Shown here one piece after another: positions 1-10,390 of a DNA stretch of 64,000 bases. A program made the position numbers and the translations under genes. Source of the DNA: Trematomus loennbergii. Lineage: Eukaryota > Chordata > Actinopteri > Perciformes > Nototheniidae. The notes below the pieces were generated by a model. It was not told where the DNA came from and made no database searches. It worked only from the letters and a program-made list of their open reading frames with translations. The stretch's first letter is position 1, and each line of letters opens with the position of its first letter. Location of the stretch: the NCBI GenBank assembly GCA_012861695.1, contig JAAOOA010000049.1:310001-374000 (forward strand), in the 5' to 3' direction.

Positions 1-87
1 GGGTGACAATGTGTGAGGTGGTGTCAATTTGCTCCTTTTTCTTTACCTTTAAACCGGAGCGCGTGTGAAGTTCATTACAACTTGTCA

Positions 88-300
88 CGGTTCCGACCAC
101 CGGGGATCAGCCCACTGTGTTTTGGGAACTTTCACCCTCACCCAATCACCTGGCCGAACAGGAGTCTCTTCTGATGTCTCGTCTGGTATCTGTGCAGTCT
201 TTCCTAGCCTGTGTAGACAAAAACTTGGAAAATATTACTCAGAGCTCTGACATATTCATCCACTTCTATTTGTCTAATATCTAAAACTGGACCACCCCTC
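88..300 (-). pseudogene. Retroviral integrase C-terminal remnant
   Basis: Minus-strand translation gives a segment with the motif RPGDWVRVK followed by a WADPRW-type stretch, the pattern of the DNA-binding C-terminal domain of gammaretrovirus-like integrases (PGD-W-V-K ... PRW-GP). A Pro/Arg-rich stretch lies just upstream (about 300-230). Stops and frame changes interrupt it. It lies downstream of gag in the same orientation, as expected for pol of this provirus. Confidence 0.55.
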
Positions 301-1299
301 CTTGGAGGAGGCCCAAGCTTTGGTATACCTTTTGTTGTTATGCGAGCTATTGTTGACAACATGTTATTAATCCATTATCTGACTAATCATGACCTTCCCT
401 CCTTTGAGCATAAAATGCTCAATTAATATCGCAATGATTACTCTATTATGAATAGGACATGGAAAAACCCATAACGTCGTAGCAAACACATAAATCCTCT
501 GTGTACCCACAAGGCGTACAAAGATGTTGTGTGATGTATCGTCTTCCAATGGTATAAATGCACATTGACTAAAAATCTGTCATTAGTACAAAAATATAGT
601 TTTTACTTCTTGTTAGTTCAATAATGGCTTTTGTCATGGTACTATGTATCAGTGTTACTGCGAAAAAACCACACTGCTGTTGCTAATACGTCTTAATAGC
701 TCTAGTATTAGAGATTGGCTGACACTGTTAAACAAACAAATCATGACAAAATAATAATTCTTTAAACTAGAGGGAAATACGAACTACTCTCACAGAGGGT
801 TGCACGCAGAAGAACATGAAGGGCTGATGTCCCTCACTTAAAAATAGATATTGCCTTATGCACTACTTTATAAATCAGCAAATTCACTTGAACATAAATA
901 AATGAAGACTGATTCTTGAAACTGTTGTAAAAACCATCCAAGCTCAGTGTTATGTTATTTAGTTGGCAGCTCATGCCTTAAATCAGAAACTTCAGACCTA
1001 TTATAAAAATGTGTTTATGAGAGAATGTAATCTGACTCCATATATACCTCAACTTAATAAATGAAGTTCCCCTTTGAACACAGCCCCGGTCTTCTGACGG
1101 GGTCTATCTATGTACTGGCTGGTAAATGTTGTGCCAGTTTCTGTCACTCTGTCACTGTTCTCCCGCTAACAGTCACTCTCTAGTTCTGCTGGGTTCTTGT
1201 TGACTTCTTCACTGGTTTGAGACAAGCGATCTTATTGAAACACCTCCCTTTGTAGCCAGACTTCACCACAGCAGAATCGAGTTTCTGTTTTCAGGTCTC

Positions 1300-1440
1300 A
1301 GCAGCTGCACATCAGGTGTAGCCTGAACTGCCCCTTGAACTGCAGCAGTCGATTTAAACAGGAGGACTTGGTAAGGACCCTCCTTCTTGGACGAGGACTA
1401 GGCTTTCATCTTCATATTTTGGGCGTAAACCCATTTCTTG
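1300..1440 (-). pseudogene. Second integrase C-terminal-like remnant
   Basis: Minus-strand translation reads KKEGPYQVLLFKSTAAVQ, resembling the EGPYQVLL strand of the integrase C-terminal domain, preceded by a KKWVYAQN stretch. This partly duplicates the domain also seen at 88-170, so either the piece was duplicated or two related proviruses are fused. From 300 to 1300 the minus strand shows only short open stretches (one of 60 codons at 549-367) that I could not assign. Confidence 0.4.
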
Positions 1441-1615
1441 ACCTCTCTAGCTGTGTGGGCACAATAGTTTTCTGTGTGGGGGAACAACATCACTCGTAAT
1501 CTCTTTCCTTCTCATAATTACAAAAATAGTCTGCTAAATGTTCTACTATGTTTTAATCTTCTTATACTGATCTGTGGATGATTTATATTTAAATGCAATA
1601 TGCTACTCACTATTG

Positions 1616-3735
1616 TTAAATAACATTCAACACATTCATGTTTGGAAATACTATTCCTCTTTGCCATCCCTGAGACCCCCTGCCTCTGTTATAGTCATGG
1701 AAACCTCCCCTGGGGTAACTGTGTGGAGGGCCGTTGTTTGGTGCAATGTTCTGCGGACACTCTCTGGACCAATGTGTCAGCTGACCACATTTGAAGCATC
1801 CTTCACTTTGGGACCTCTTGCTGTTGATTGAAAACGTCCTCCTCTCTGCCCCTTCGTTGTATGGGAGGGTATACCTGTGCTTGCGGCTGTACTTGGGTAG
1901 GCAGATATGCAGGTGTTTGCTGTTGAAGATACTGTGGTGCTTGTGGCTGTACTTGGGTAGGAAGATACACAGGTGCTTGCTGTTGCTGGAGTTGTGTGGG
2001 ACATGCATTGGACCAATGTGACGTCTGACCACATGTGTAGCAGCCACCATTCTGGAAACGTCTTCCTCTGAAACGTCCTCCTCCGCTTTGTTGGTTCTGC
2101 ATTTGATTCTCTGGTTCTTCCTGAGTTTGAACTGTTAGAGGTGTTCGCCCTGCCTTCTCTGGTTCTATGGCTATCTCTGAAAGCTTCTCCTCCCTTCTCC
2201 TTGTCTTCTTCCTACAAGCCTCAATGTCTTTCTCAGCTACCTGCATCTTCAAAAGTCTTAGTTTTAGTGCTTTCATCACTTCGTCATTTTCCCTCTGTGT
2301 TGCCTGGTATGTCATGTCTTGGTGAATGAGATGTTGTCTCCATTCTTCAATGGGTTTAATGTCTAATCCCACCTTGTCTTCCAGGCATGCCTGCACAGAT
2401 TGGGGAAGGGCTTTAATGACCGCATTCTTCCACAACATCACGACAGCCGGAGAAGCGTCATGTCGTTCTCCAGTGCTGTCCTCCCACACTCCTTCACATC
2501 TTTTCAAGAAGGCATGCATGTCTTCCTCCGTTCCTTTTTTCAGGCTGGTGAGGGCATGTAAACTGTATGCTGTCGGGTAGATGTGACAATAGCAGCCCAA
2601 TAGCTCGACCTGATTTTGTTGAATGAAATGTCATCTGGAGAGTTGGCGCATTTGGCCTCGAAATCTACTGCTCTTGCCTTTAGTCTTCCTTCTATCCGTC
2701 CTAGCAGTGCCCTCATGTCTCCCAAGCACAGGTCGTCTTGGACAGTGTACTTCTCCAGATCATTCACCACTTCTGACCTCCTTTGGTGAGTGGAGGTAGC
2801 TTGGACACTAATGTTTCCATGTCCCTGTGAGTCCATGGTTGGTATTGAAATCCTCCTTCTCCAGCTGCTATCACCGGTAATATGTGGATTGTGCCGTTCT
2901 TGAGTCTTCCAGCTATAGCTACTGTTGTAGCGTCTTGAGATCCGTCTTCCTCTCTTCTTTTGAGTTCCTCCTTCAGCTGGTTAACTTCACCAGATAGCAT
3001 CCTGACTTCATACTCCAAGTCTTTGACACGTGTAGCTGTGGGGAGTCCATCCAACTCCAATACTTCTCCTATAGGGGCTTGGTGAAAAGGGTTGTTCTCT
3101 GATATGTTGGAAAAAGACACTTCGGTTAGACTTGGATTCTGCTCTTGAGTTTGGATAACTGGAGCCTCTTCTGTTATTCCTGCTGTGTCTTCCTTCACTG
3201 GCAGATCTGCCACTTCTAACACATGTATGCTGTTTGTCAATCCCTGGCTGGCATATTTCAGATGGAGCAGCAGACTTGTAACTGTCGTTTTTCTTTTTTC
3301 AGCTTTGTTCATAGCGCTTTTTTCAGGTCCATACCAAAAGGGGTGTCTGGTGTGGATCCATGCTTCTTGCTGGTGTAAGTATCTCTCATTCTCATAAGCA
3401 ACTACAGCTTTTCTATGGGCTTTTGTTGGGCCAGGTTGATCATCTGCTGGAATCAATCCTCTCGTCTGCCATTGATCAAACAATTCCTGTATCTGTTTCC
3501 AGTTCTTTTGTCTGTCTGATGCATGTGTTGTGGCATCTGATCTGACATGTACCTTTGCCTTGATGTCTGCAGTTGACCCTGGCTCTGCGGGTGCTCCTAA
3601 CTTAGTGTATTTTGGCGACATATTGCTTAAGTAGTTGGATATAGTTATTAAATGTATCAAAGATGAATCACTAATCTTCTGAATAGTACCTTCGCTCCTG
3701 ATAGCAAATATCCTGTCATCCAACTCAACTTCCAC
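1616..3735 (-). pseudogene. gag: Retroviral gag, broken by several frameshifts
   Basis: Gag forms the retroviral inner shell and packages RNA. Three long minus-strand open segments follow each other in different frames: 3735-2764 (323 codons; N-terminal/matrix-like part, a coiled coil rich in E/K near its end, and the start of a capsid-like region), 2836-2540 and 2600-1803. The last carries a nucleocapsid zinc knuckle CYTCGQTSHWSNAC at about 2045-2003, then a Pro/Gln-rich stretch with two repeats of YLPTQVQPQA (about 1990-1870). A second knuckle, CFKCGQLTHWSREC, lies at 1802-1741 in another frame. Small indels near 2770, 2595 and 1830 separate the segments. Two C-X2-C-X4-H-X4-C knuckles plus the upstream capsid-like region make Gag the best call. 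Confidence 0.75.
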
Positions 3736-3995
3736 TTTTTTTTTTTTTTTTTTTAAAGATTAATAAAGTAACATAAAAAATATGCAAAATTTTTTAGATT
3801 TTTTTTTTTTTTTTTTAAAGATTAATAAAGTAACATAAAAAATATGCAAAATATTTTTTTATTTATATTTTTTTAAAGATTAATAAAGTAACATAAAAAA
3901 TATGCAACATTTTTTTTAGATTTTTTTTAAAAGATTAATAAAGTAACATAAAAAATATGCAAAAATTTTTTTTAGATTTTTTTTTTTTTTTTTTT
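3736..3995. repeat. Minisatellite with T-rich spacer, four core copies
   Basis: The core aaagattaataaagtaaca, followed by taaaaaatatgcaa, occurs four times (about 3755, 3818, 3877 and 3931), separated by runs of 7-20 T. Unit length is about 55-65 bp and varies through the T tract. It sits just upstream of gag in the proviral leader. On the minus strand it is A-rich and offers repeated TTTATTAATC. Confidence 0.85.
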
Positions 3996-4520
3996 TTAAA
4001 CTTGTACAGTGGCTTGGCTTTGAAATATGCAAATAGAAATCTCGTAAAAATCTAGCTTTACTGTGTATAGTGTATTCCAAAGTGCATGAAATTATGCTAA
4101 TGTCATAAACTATGTTTTTACTTCAATTGTGTGGTGTTTAGGTATTCTACAGTCTAGGTTGAAAGACTTATGTAAGGTTTCTTATCTTAATATCAGGAAC
4201 CACCTGTGATTCTATCTATGTGTGATGAAGTACGTGTTCATCTATAATACTTGAAAGTAAACCTTAGCATAATTATAATCAATTGGTGTTGTATTTATAC
4301 GTTTGTCCCTTTATCCCTATTTCTTGTGCAACAATTCTGTACAACCAGCAGAGTGCGCTGTTGTAATTTTTCAGCTTTTAATTCCCCCTTTTAAATTTTT
4401 CTAAAAACGGACTTCTTTTTAACAAGAAGCTTATTTTCTTAAAAACTATCTTTGATATGGGAAAGAAATTCACTTTATGATTAAACAGTCAAACTTAAAC
4501 CAGCGAATACACTTGCAATC

Positions 4521-4608
4521 ACAATTTTTAGGATTAATGGACAAAGCATAAAACAGCCATCAGCACACACAATTTTTAGGATTAATCGACAAAGCATAAA
4601 ACAGCCAT
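4521..4608. repeat. Direct duplication, 40-bp copies at 48-bp offset
   Basis: The stretch beginning acaatttttaggattaat and ending acagccat occurs at 4521-4560 and again at 4569-4608, with one base differing (g/c before gacaaagc). Confidence 0.85.
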
Positions 4609-5394
4609 CACATTGCACAGTATAAGCATAAGCAGGTAAAACTCCTTTGCAAGGACTAATATTTCAAAAATCAGATTTGAGCTTTTTTAGAAAATACAAT
4701 AATCCTTTTCTTCAAAGACCAAACTCCAACGGTATAGATAACCTGATTCAGCAAAATGGAATATCTAATTCCAACTTTGACTCAAGAAGAATGATTTTTT
4801 CTACACACTATGGAGGTCATGAATATTGGATTAGCCTCATGTGAGTGAAACTGAATGGATTTCAAAAAAAAAAACAACTGGTCCTCTGAATTAGCATTTC
4901 ACAGAATGGCGACTGCCATGTAATTGTTTGTCAACATGAGGTCAAAACAAGATGGCAACTGATTTCAAATGCTGACCTGCAGAACAAAGAGTTTTTTTTT
5001 TTTTTTTTTTTTCAAGAAGAATGGCTGTTTCTGATGCGTTGAAATCCTGGAGGTGTTGATCTCAACTGGGGAGACCTCATTCCAGGCTAAACTTCAGAGC
5101 AGTATAACAGCACGACTCTCTCAATATGCTATACAATTTAAACAAGTTAATACAAAATAGTTAGAGACCATCAAAAACTATTTAGCCTATGGTCATCTGG
5201 GCAACTCTCACGCTATTGTGCGACCAAAATGGGAAGCCAGTCAAACACTATTAGAAGAATATCGTCTATCTAACGCACGAATTCCGCATTTCCCTCCGTA
5301 ATGCACACGCAATGAGTAAAGTATACTTCAGACTTCCACAGACTCTTATCACCAATTAAACAAGAGACCATCTCACTTATTTGGGACAATGAAA

Positions 5395-5565
5395 CAAGAC
5401 GATTCCATCTGATCTTGAGACTAAAACGAGACGATGCCATCAACTCTCTTTAACAAGAAGATTCCATCTTTAACTTGCTAATAACAACGAGAAAAGATAC
5501 CATCTATTTCTCTGTCAAGAAGATACCATCTGTCTTGAGAATATACAAAACGACAAGAGTCCATC
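5395..5565. repeat. Degenerate CCATCT-type iterations
   Basis: Six related motifs (aagacgattccatct, gagacgatgccatc, aagaagattccatct, aaaagataccatct, aagaagataccatct, caagagtccatct) recur every 25-35 bp. Confidence 0.7.
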
Positions 5566-5896
5566 TATAAGTCGTCAAACACAATATAATAAGTAGTTGG
5601 TTTAAAAAAACATGCAGTTGGTTAATGAATCAAAGAAAGGAAAATAGACTTACCCTTGCTTGGTATAAAACAACGCCACGTGGTTTGGTTTAAATTTAGA
5701 TATTTAACATTACATTAACAGCTGTTCTCAGGATGTCCTGCTCGCCTCAAAACACACAAATCTAAATGGTTCTATATAAGCTATTGAAGAATTTGATATA
5801 ACTGGCTTCTCCTTACCGTTCGCATATGGGCCCTTTGTGTGTGTTGTGGTCCACAAATCTCCGTCGAAACTAGCGGTTTCTCTCCCAGTGTCGATA

Positions 5897-5914
5897 TCAC
5901 ATGTCGGGTCACCA
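5897..5914 (-). promoter_or_regulatory. Retroviral primer-binding site, tRNA-Trp-like
   Basis: Minus strand reads TGGTGACCCGACATGTGA two bases inside the LTR. TGGTGACCCCGACGTGAT is the tRNA-Trp type primer site known from alpharetroviruses, and the match here is close with one missing C and one extra base. The position next to the LTR CA end supports the call; the tRNA identity is an inference from memory. Confidence 0.65.
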
Positions 5915-5916
5915 GT

Positions 5917-6499
5917 TGTTGATAATTCGTGATCTTCTCGCTCCCAGGAAAGAAACTTAAAATAACGAGACTAATGGAGTCTCTGAAAGGTTAAAATGGG
6001 TAGTTTAATTAAGTAACGTGGTTGAAGAACAAGCATGGGTAATGGAGAGACAAAGCCGGCGTTGTCTTCAGGGTAGGCTGCAGCGAAGGAAAGCGCGAGT
6101 CGTTGTCTGTCTTCCGTTTTTATCCTCCTCTCGTGGTCTCATGCTGTGCAGTTAGTGAGTACGCCCTTCTCATCTGTTTTGGTTCGACATCGCGAGAGTA
6201 CAGATGATTTCGACATTCTATATTCCCTGCCTACTTCCTTAAACCTTTTCTCCTCCTTATGTCTTTCATGACTTTCTATTTAATCCCTTATAACAGCTGT
6301 AGGTTAGTTTAAAACATTGTTCGCGACATGCTACGTACTGACTGGATATGAAAGATTTTCAGAATAAAATGGTGGCATTGAGACTTTGAGAACTTCCGGG
6401 TTTTTTCACAATAAAACAGCTTTTAAAACTGACGATATATTTTAGACTAATTATGCTATTAACATTGATTTTAATATCTAACAAACCCGAGACCCAACA
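5917..6499 (-). mobile_element. 5' LTR of the endogenous retrovirus (583 bp)
   Basis: The unit is bounded by TGTTG (5917-5921) and CAACA (6495-6499), the short inverted repeats of an LTR, and the primer-binding site follows two bases inside. On the minus strand a TATA-like GGATAAAAACGG lies near 6133-6122. Partial copies of the same LTR occur at 33327-33425 and 36800-36975 in the opposite orientation, so the family is dispersed. The flanking target duplication cannot be tested because the 3' LTR is outside the window. Confidence 0.8.
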
Positions 6500-7236
6500 G
6501 GCTGTGAAAACATTTCAATTGTACTGCGTTTTGTTGATGAGAACTATGTCATAAAAGAAAGGCTCTTGACAATCGCCACAGCAGTTGCAGGTGATGCAAA
6601 AACCCTCACACGGACACTCATTGATGAAATACGCAAAGTTGGCCTGAGCACAGACAAAATTCTCAGCCAGGTATACGATGGGGCAAGTCTTATGTCGGGG
6701 AGACACGGTGGGGTTCAAAGACTCCTTCAAGATGAACTGGGCAGAGAAATCCCATAGTGCACTGCTTCAACCACCAGCTGCACTTGGTCGTTGTTCACGC
6801 CATGTCCGGTGAGAGAGCCATTGAGGATTTATTCAACATCTGTAATGTCCTCTACAAGTTCACACGAAAGCCCACCGTTGCTGCACATTACCAGGGAAAC
6901 ACGCTGAAGCGTTTACTCGAACAGCGCTGGACAGGGCACCTGGCCACTGTTCAGATTATTCTGAAATCTTTTCAGGATATAGTTGAACTACTCCGACATG
7001 TTGAACACTCTGCATCATTTCCAGCTGACTTGAGGATGGAGGCAACAGGCTTGCTGAGCAGAATTTTAAAGCCAAGCTTTAAATTCCACACCCAGATAAT
7101 ATGCAAGATATTGTCCCTGCTTGAGCCAGCTAACAGGGCAGATTCAGTGAGAACAGCACCATCTACTGGCCTGGCATATGTACTACAGCGTCTCCAGCGC
7201 TTTCGAACGGCAATGGCCGTGGCTGTCTCCTCCTGA
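6500..7236 (+). pseudogene. hAT transposase fragment (ZMYM/DUF4371-like type)
   Basis: Two adjoining plus-strand segments (to 6754, then 6757-7236) encode a hAT-type catalytic region. Motifs include VDENYVIKERLL, the YDGASLMSGRHGGVQ motif around the second catalytic Asp (about residues 36-50), then HCFNHQLHLVVVHA and LLEQRWTGHLATV, typical of animal hAT transposases related to ZMYM1/THAP-like host proteins. A single missing base at 6754-6757 breaks the frame. The N-terminal zinc finger and the C-terminal dimerisation domain are absent. The retroviral LTR starts exactly at the left edge, so the insertion probably removed or displaced the 5' part. Confidence 0.75.
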
Positions 7237-7785
7237 TTGGTGGAGTTGGCCCAATAGCCGTAGCGCCACCGTCCTGACGTCAGGACAGTGTTCAAATCTG
7301 GATCAGTCTGTATCAGATCCGTTGCAGCCCCTTTTTTAGAGATTTGGGTATGGAGGAAAATAGAGAGGGTTGTGTTTTCTGACACTTGGTGAGTTCCCTG
7401 GAACACCGGGGACACATATTCATGTATAAAAGACATACTAAACGTGCATTTTGCATGATAGGTCCCCTTTAATCCAACTTGGTTTCGAGAAGGACCTGAC
7501 AAAAAAATGCAAGAACGAGTGGAAAGACATGTTGCTGAGGAGGTTCCATTCATCTGGGAAACGTCGGCTACAGCTTTATTAGGCCCAGTACATTGTGTAA
7601 GTAGCAAACAATCATATCACGATGTAGGCTAAGCTGTTGTTTTCAAGCTTTAATGTGAACAAAATATTGGGTATTTTTCAGTGCGTTCTTTTCACTGTAT
7701 GTTTGCAATATATTTGTTATTTGTTTAATTCCACTTCTTTACGCCAAGAGACACACCTCTGCTTTAAAGTAGTACGTGCAAACCA
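7237..7785. other. Intergenic, no gene recognised
   Basis: Contains a repeat-like stretch ending gcatgataggtcccctttaat (about 7453-7473), which resembles the end of TTAA-type miniature elements but lacks a visible partner. Open stretches on either strand have no family I recognise. Confidence 0.4.
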
Positions 7786-7794
7786 GAGATGGAG

Positions 7795-7980
7795 TACTCG
7801 TGTGCCGATTTTCGGGACTCGTGACTCGACTCGGACTCGCGCACTGATTGACGCGACTCGGACTCGGACTCGTGAATTATCGCGTACGCTGACTTGGACT
7901 CGGACTCGGACTCGTGAATTTTTCCCCCCACGATGACTCGGACTCGACTTGTACATTGACGCTCCGACTTGGACTCGAGC
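7795..7980. repeat. GACTCG/GACTTGG hexamer-rich tract
   Basis: Imperfect iterations of gactcg, ggactcggactcg and gacttggactcgg over about 180 bp. The same vocabulary returns at 9525-9690, so the two tracts may be the subterminal arms of one 1.9-kb element, an inference supported only by composition. Confidence 0.75.
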
Positions 7981-8482
7981 AAGTTTTCTATGGAGTCTGA
8001 TGTCCTCTATCCTGGCGTGTGCACCGGCTGCGAGGCGAGTTCACGTACTGGGCCCCGCTATTCCAGTCTAAAGATGTCTAGAGACACACCCCGCATCGTG
8101 CTGTATGCTTTCACACATTCTGCTTCCACATTGGAAAAGAGCAGCGCAAAATGCTCTATGTGGAAATAATATTGAAGAGAAGGCTCCGTAACACATTACT
8201 CTAAGGATCGAGTTCAGACATATAGGCTGTCTTGAACACTTGAACACGATATGAACGTTAGCTTGGAGGAACGGCAACTATAATGCAGTGTAATAAAACT
8301 ACTATGAACAAAAGCTAGTGGTTCATATTAGGCTAGCAATAACGTGTTTATAATTGCAATCGTATACGGGTATTCTGCTACGTTCGGTCATACAATGTAA
8401 CTTGCATGAATACATTGTTTTGCGCTAGCATACAGCTAGCCTCGTTAGCTATACATGCAGTATATGTACTGTCACAATGTAC

Positions 8483-8845
8483 GGTATACTGTATGAGTAT
8501 TCCGTGTGTGTGACTGCAGACATTCTCCTGCCATGACAAACATGTAAGGCCATCTGCTGACATTGTAGTTGATATATTTAAACGCTAGCAACGTAGCATA
8601 ACAAAAATGTTTTTCCGACCAAACCTAGCTCCGTGGGTTAGATCGGTAGCATACACGCTACGCCAGCTATAATGTAATTGCGTTTCGCGACTGACCGCAC
8701 GGCAAATCACCCGGAGTATACTGTCAACAGGTATTTTGTGTGTGAATGCAGACATTCTCCTGCTATGAGATACATGTATGCAAGGCCATCTGCTGATATT
8801 AGAGTTGATATATGGAAACGCTAGCAACTTAGTTAGCACAGTTAG
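8483..8845. repeat. Diverged direct duplication of about 110 bp
   Basis: The segment with gcagacattctcctg, aaggccatctgctga and aacgctagcaac occurs at about 8483-8600 and again at about 8715-8845. The copies are in the same orientation with several substitutions and a small insertion, separated by about 120 bp. Confidence 0.75.
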
Positions 8846-9229
8846 CACTGTGTCAATGGCTTAGCAGTCCAACACAGTTTACACATTTAAACAGTCTTGT
8901 TTGATAAATACACAAATAACAATGCAAACTTACAGGTTGTGTACCCGGATCTTCCCCTGCTCCAAACTGTCCAAACAAGCTGTGCATATCCGGCCTCAAA
9001 CTGGGCAATGTTTTGGAAGCTTTCGTCTGTGAAATGCCGGTTCTTCGAACCTCTGAAGGAACAGTGTTAAAAAGAAATTTCAACCACTGACTTCGTCGTG
9101 GTTCTTCCGTCGGTAGGACAAACCGACATCTCCTCACATTTCAGGAAACAGGTCCTTGGCAGTGGCATGACTGGATCGATTGTGAACTGAACCAGAGCTT
9201 CCAACAGTAAATGTTAGGCTGGCAGAGGG

Positions 9230-9515
9230 TGCGGCCAGCGCCGCTGGGTGTGACCATAGCTCTTCGGGATTGGTCCATTTCGTTCCGGGTACCGCATGAC
9301 ATCAGGCCGTACCCGGAACTAAATGGAAGACTCAAATGGGCAGTGACGTATCTCCAACGAGGCGTTTTGGGGAGGTATTTTCTGTGTTAGAGTTTTACTC
9401 GCTACAGGGTGTACTTTGAGGGTTTTGACTCTGCACACCGTTTACATGCATAAAAACCTTCATAACACACAAGGGGACGGGTAATAACCGGAAAAGCATG
9501 ACATGGGAGCTTTAA
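9230..9515 (+). mobile_element. Partial copy of the TTAA-ended element at 61675-62543
   Basis: From 9355 to 9514 the sequence closely follows the right end of the 61.7-62.5 kb element: tctccaacgaggcgtt, ttagagttttactcgctaca, gtttacatgcataaaaa, acacacaaggggacgggtaa, then catgacatgggagctttaa. The left terminal repeat is missing, so this is a 5'-truncated or rearranged relative. The 8850-9230 stretch to its left has no recognised gene. Confidence 0.75.
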
Positions 9516-9531
9516 TACATGAAGACTTGTG

Positions 9532-9690
9532 ACTCGGACTTGGACTCGGACTTGAACACAGGTAATGATGACTCGGACTCGACTCGGACACTCCTTGGGT
9601 GACTCGGACTTGGACTCGGACTCGAACACAGGTAATGATGACTCGGACTCGACTCGGACACTCCTTGGGTGACTCGGACTTGGACTCTGA
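9532..9690. repeat. 70-bp tandem repeat, two full units plus a partial
   Basis: The unit begins gactcggacttggactcgg, contains aacacaggtaatgatg and ends acactccttgggt. It starts at 9532 and 9602, with a partial third at 9671. The two full units are nearly identical. Confidence 0.9.
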
Positions 9691-9734
9691 CTCGATGTTT
9701 ACCGAAACAAAACACAAGTCTCACAAGAAGCGTC

Positions 9735-10080
9735 TAAATGAGCCCTGAGCGAAAAAATGCTAACGCACTCTAGGTATAAATCAATCGATATACTTATCGG
9801 ATATGCACAAACAAATATAAGTATCATCACTGAGCGATCAGAACTCGCGACAGGGGAAGCAAATACAGACATCACACGACGTAGCTTTAGGTAGCAAAAC
9901 ACGGAGATATGCTCACCTTTTGCAGAATAACAATTCTGATCAAAAACGAGAAAAACGCAGCTGAAGGTTAATCCATAGGTTAATCCAATGTGTCTGTCAC
10001 TTTGAAAAATGATTGATGATCCATAATTCAATTTTTATGTCAAAAACTGAGTTTTCATTAGCTGCTAATGGTAGCTTCCA
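9735..10080 (+). repeat. Dispersed repeat related to the MITE interior at 47390-47775
   Basis: Shared blocks in the same order: gagcgaaaaa(a)tgctaac, cagacatca, taggtagc, and taatccataggttaatccaa followed by tgtgtctgt. Similarity is patchy, indicating an old relative of the TTAA-flanked element at 47191-48350. Its own termini are not evident here. Confidence 0.65.
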
Positions 10081-10155
10081 GAGTGTATGACAGCTTCCTG
10101 TTTTGTCTCCTTGGATACGAGTCCAAACAACTCACAGACTGCACCGGGCGCTGAC

Positions 10156-10390
10156 CATACTGTATATATAAATGGACGTAGGGTCCGTGACGTCACCCAT
10201 AGGATTCTGCAGAGTTGCCGAGAAGCCCTTAGTAGGCGGAGTCGGCCACTAACGGCTCGACAGTGGCGTCAGAGTTCCACTCCCGCCTGCTCCAAATAAG
10301 GGCAAATATGCGGAGCCGAGGCGGGACCTCCTGCCTCCGAGCTGGAAGTAACAGAGCTAGCTCAAGCTACCAAGCTAAGCTAACATGCTC
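10156..10390 (+). repeat. Dispersed repeat, paired with 62976-63206
   Basis: Begins actgtatatataaatggacg and continues through gtccgtgacgtcacccatag, ttgccgagaagcc, taggcggagtcggccactaa to agctaagctaacatg. The copy at 62976-63206 matches almost throughout, with a short duplicated ctgctccagc block. This is a teleost-type dispersed repeat with no coding potential. Confidence 0.9.

Larger units (their letters stand above)
3996..5896 (-). other. Proviral leader between primer-binding site and gag; no gene seen
   Basis: About 1.9 kb without a convincing reading frame. It holds a 48-bp-offset direct duplication (4521-4608), a T20-like run near 4993-5012 and a block of degenerate CCATCT-type iterations (5395-5565). 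No splice or packaging signal could be assigned. Confidence 0.5.
1..6499 (-). mobile_element. Endogenous retrovirus, 5' half, minus strand, truncated by the window edge
   Basis: Reading down the minus strand, the order is a TG...CA LTR (5917-6499), a primer-binding site (5897-5914), a leader of about 2.1 kb, a broken gag (about 3735-1616) and then remnants of the integrase C-terminus near 1430-1300 and 170-88. Protease, reverse transcriptase, RNase H and the integrase core are not visible, so pol carries a large internal deletion. The 3' LTR would lie left of base 1. The 5' LTR directly abuts a hAT transposase reading frame that starts at 6500, which suggests insertion into an older hAT copy. 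Frameshifts in gag show that the provirus is dead. Class assignment beyond a fish retrovirus with a p30-like Gag is not possible here. Confidence 0.75.

Noticed and set aside
7453..7473. TTAA-type terminus (gcatgataggtcccctttaa)
   Set aside because: Related-looking but no inverted partner found nearby, so not called as an element.
6972..7607. 211-codon minus-strand frame
   Set aside because: Overlaps the hAT transposase coding on the plus strand, whose motifs are clear; the minus reading is a shadow beyond which no domain is seen.
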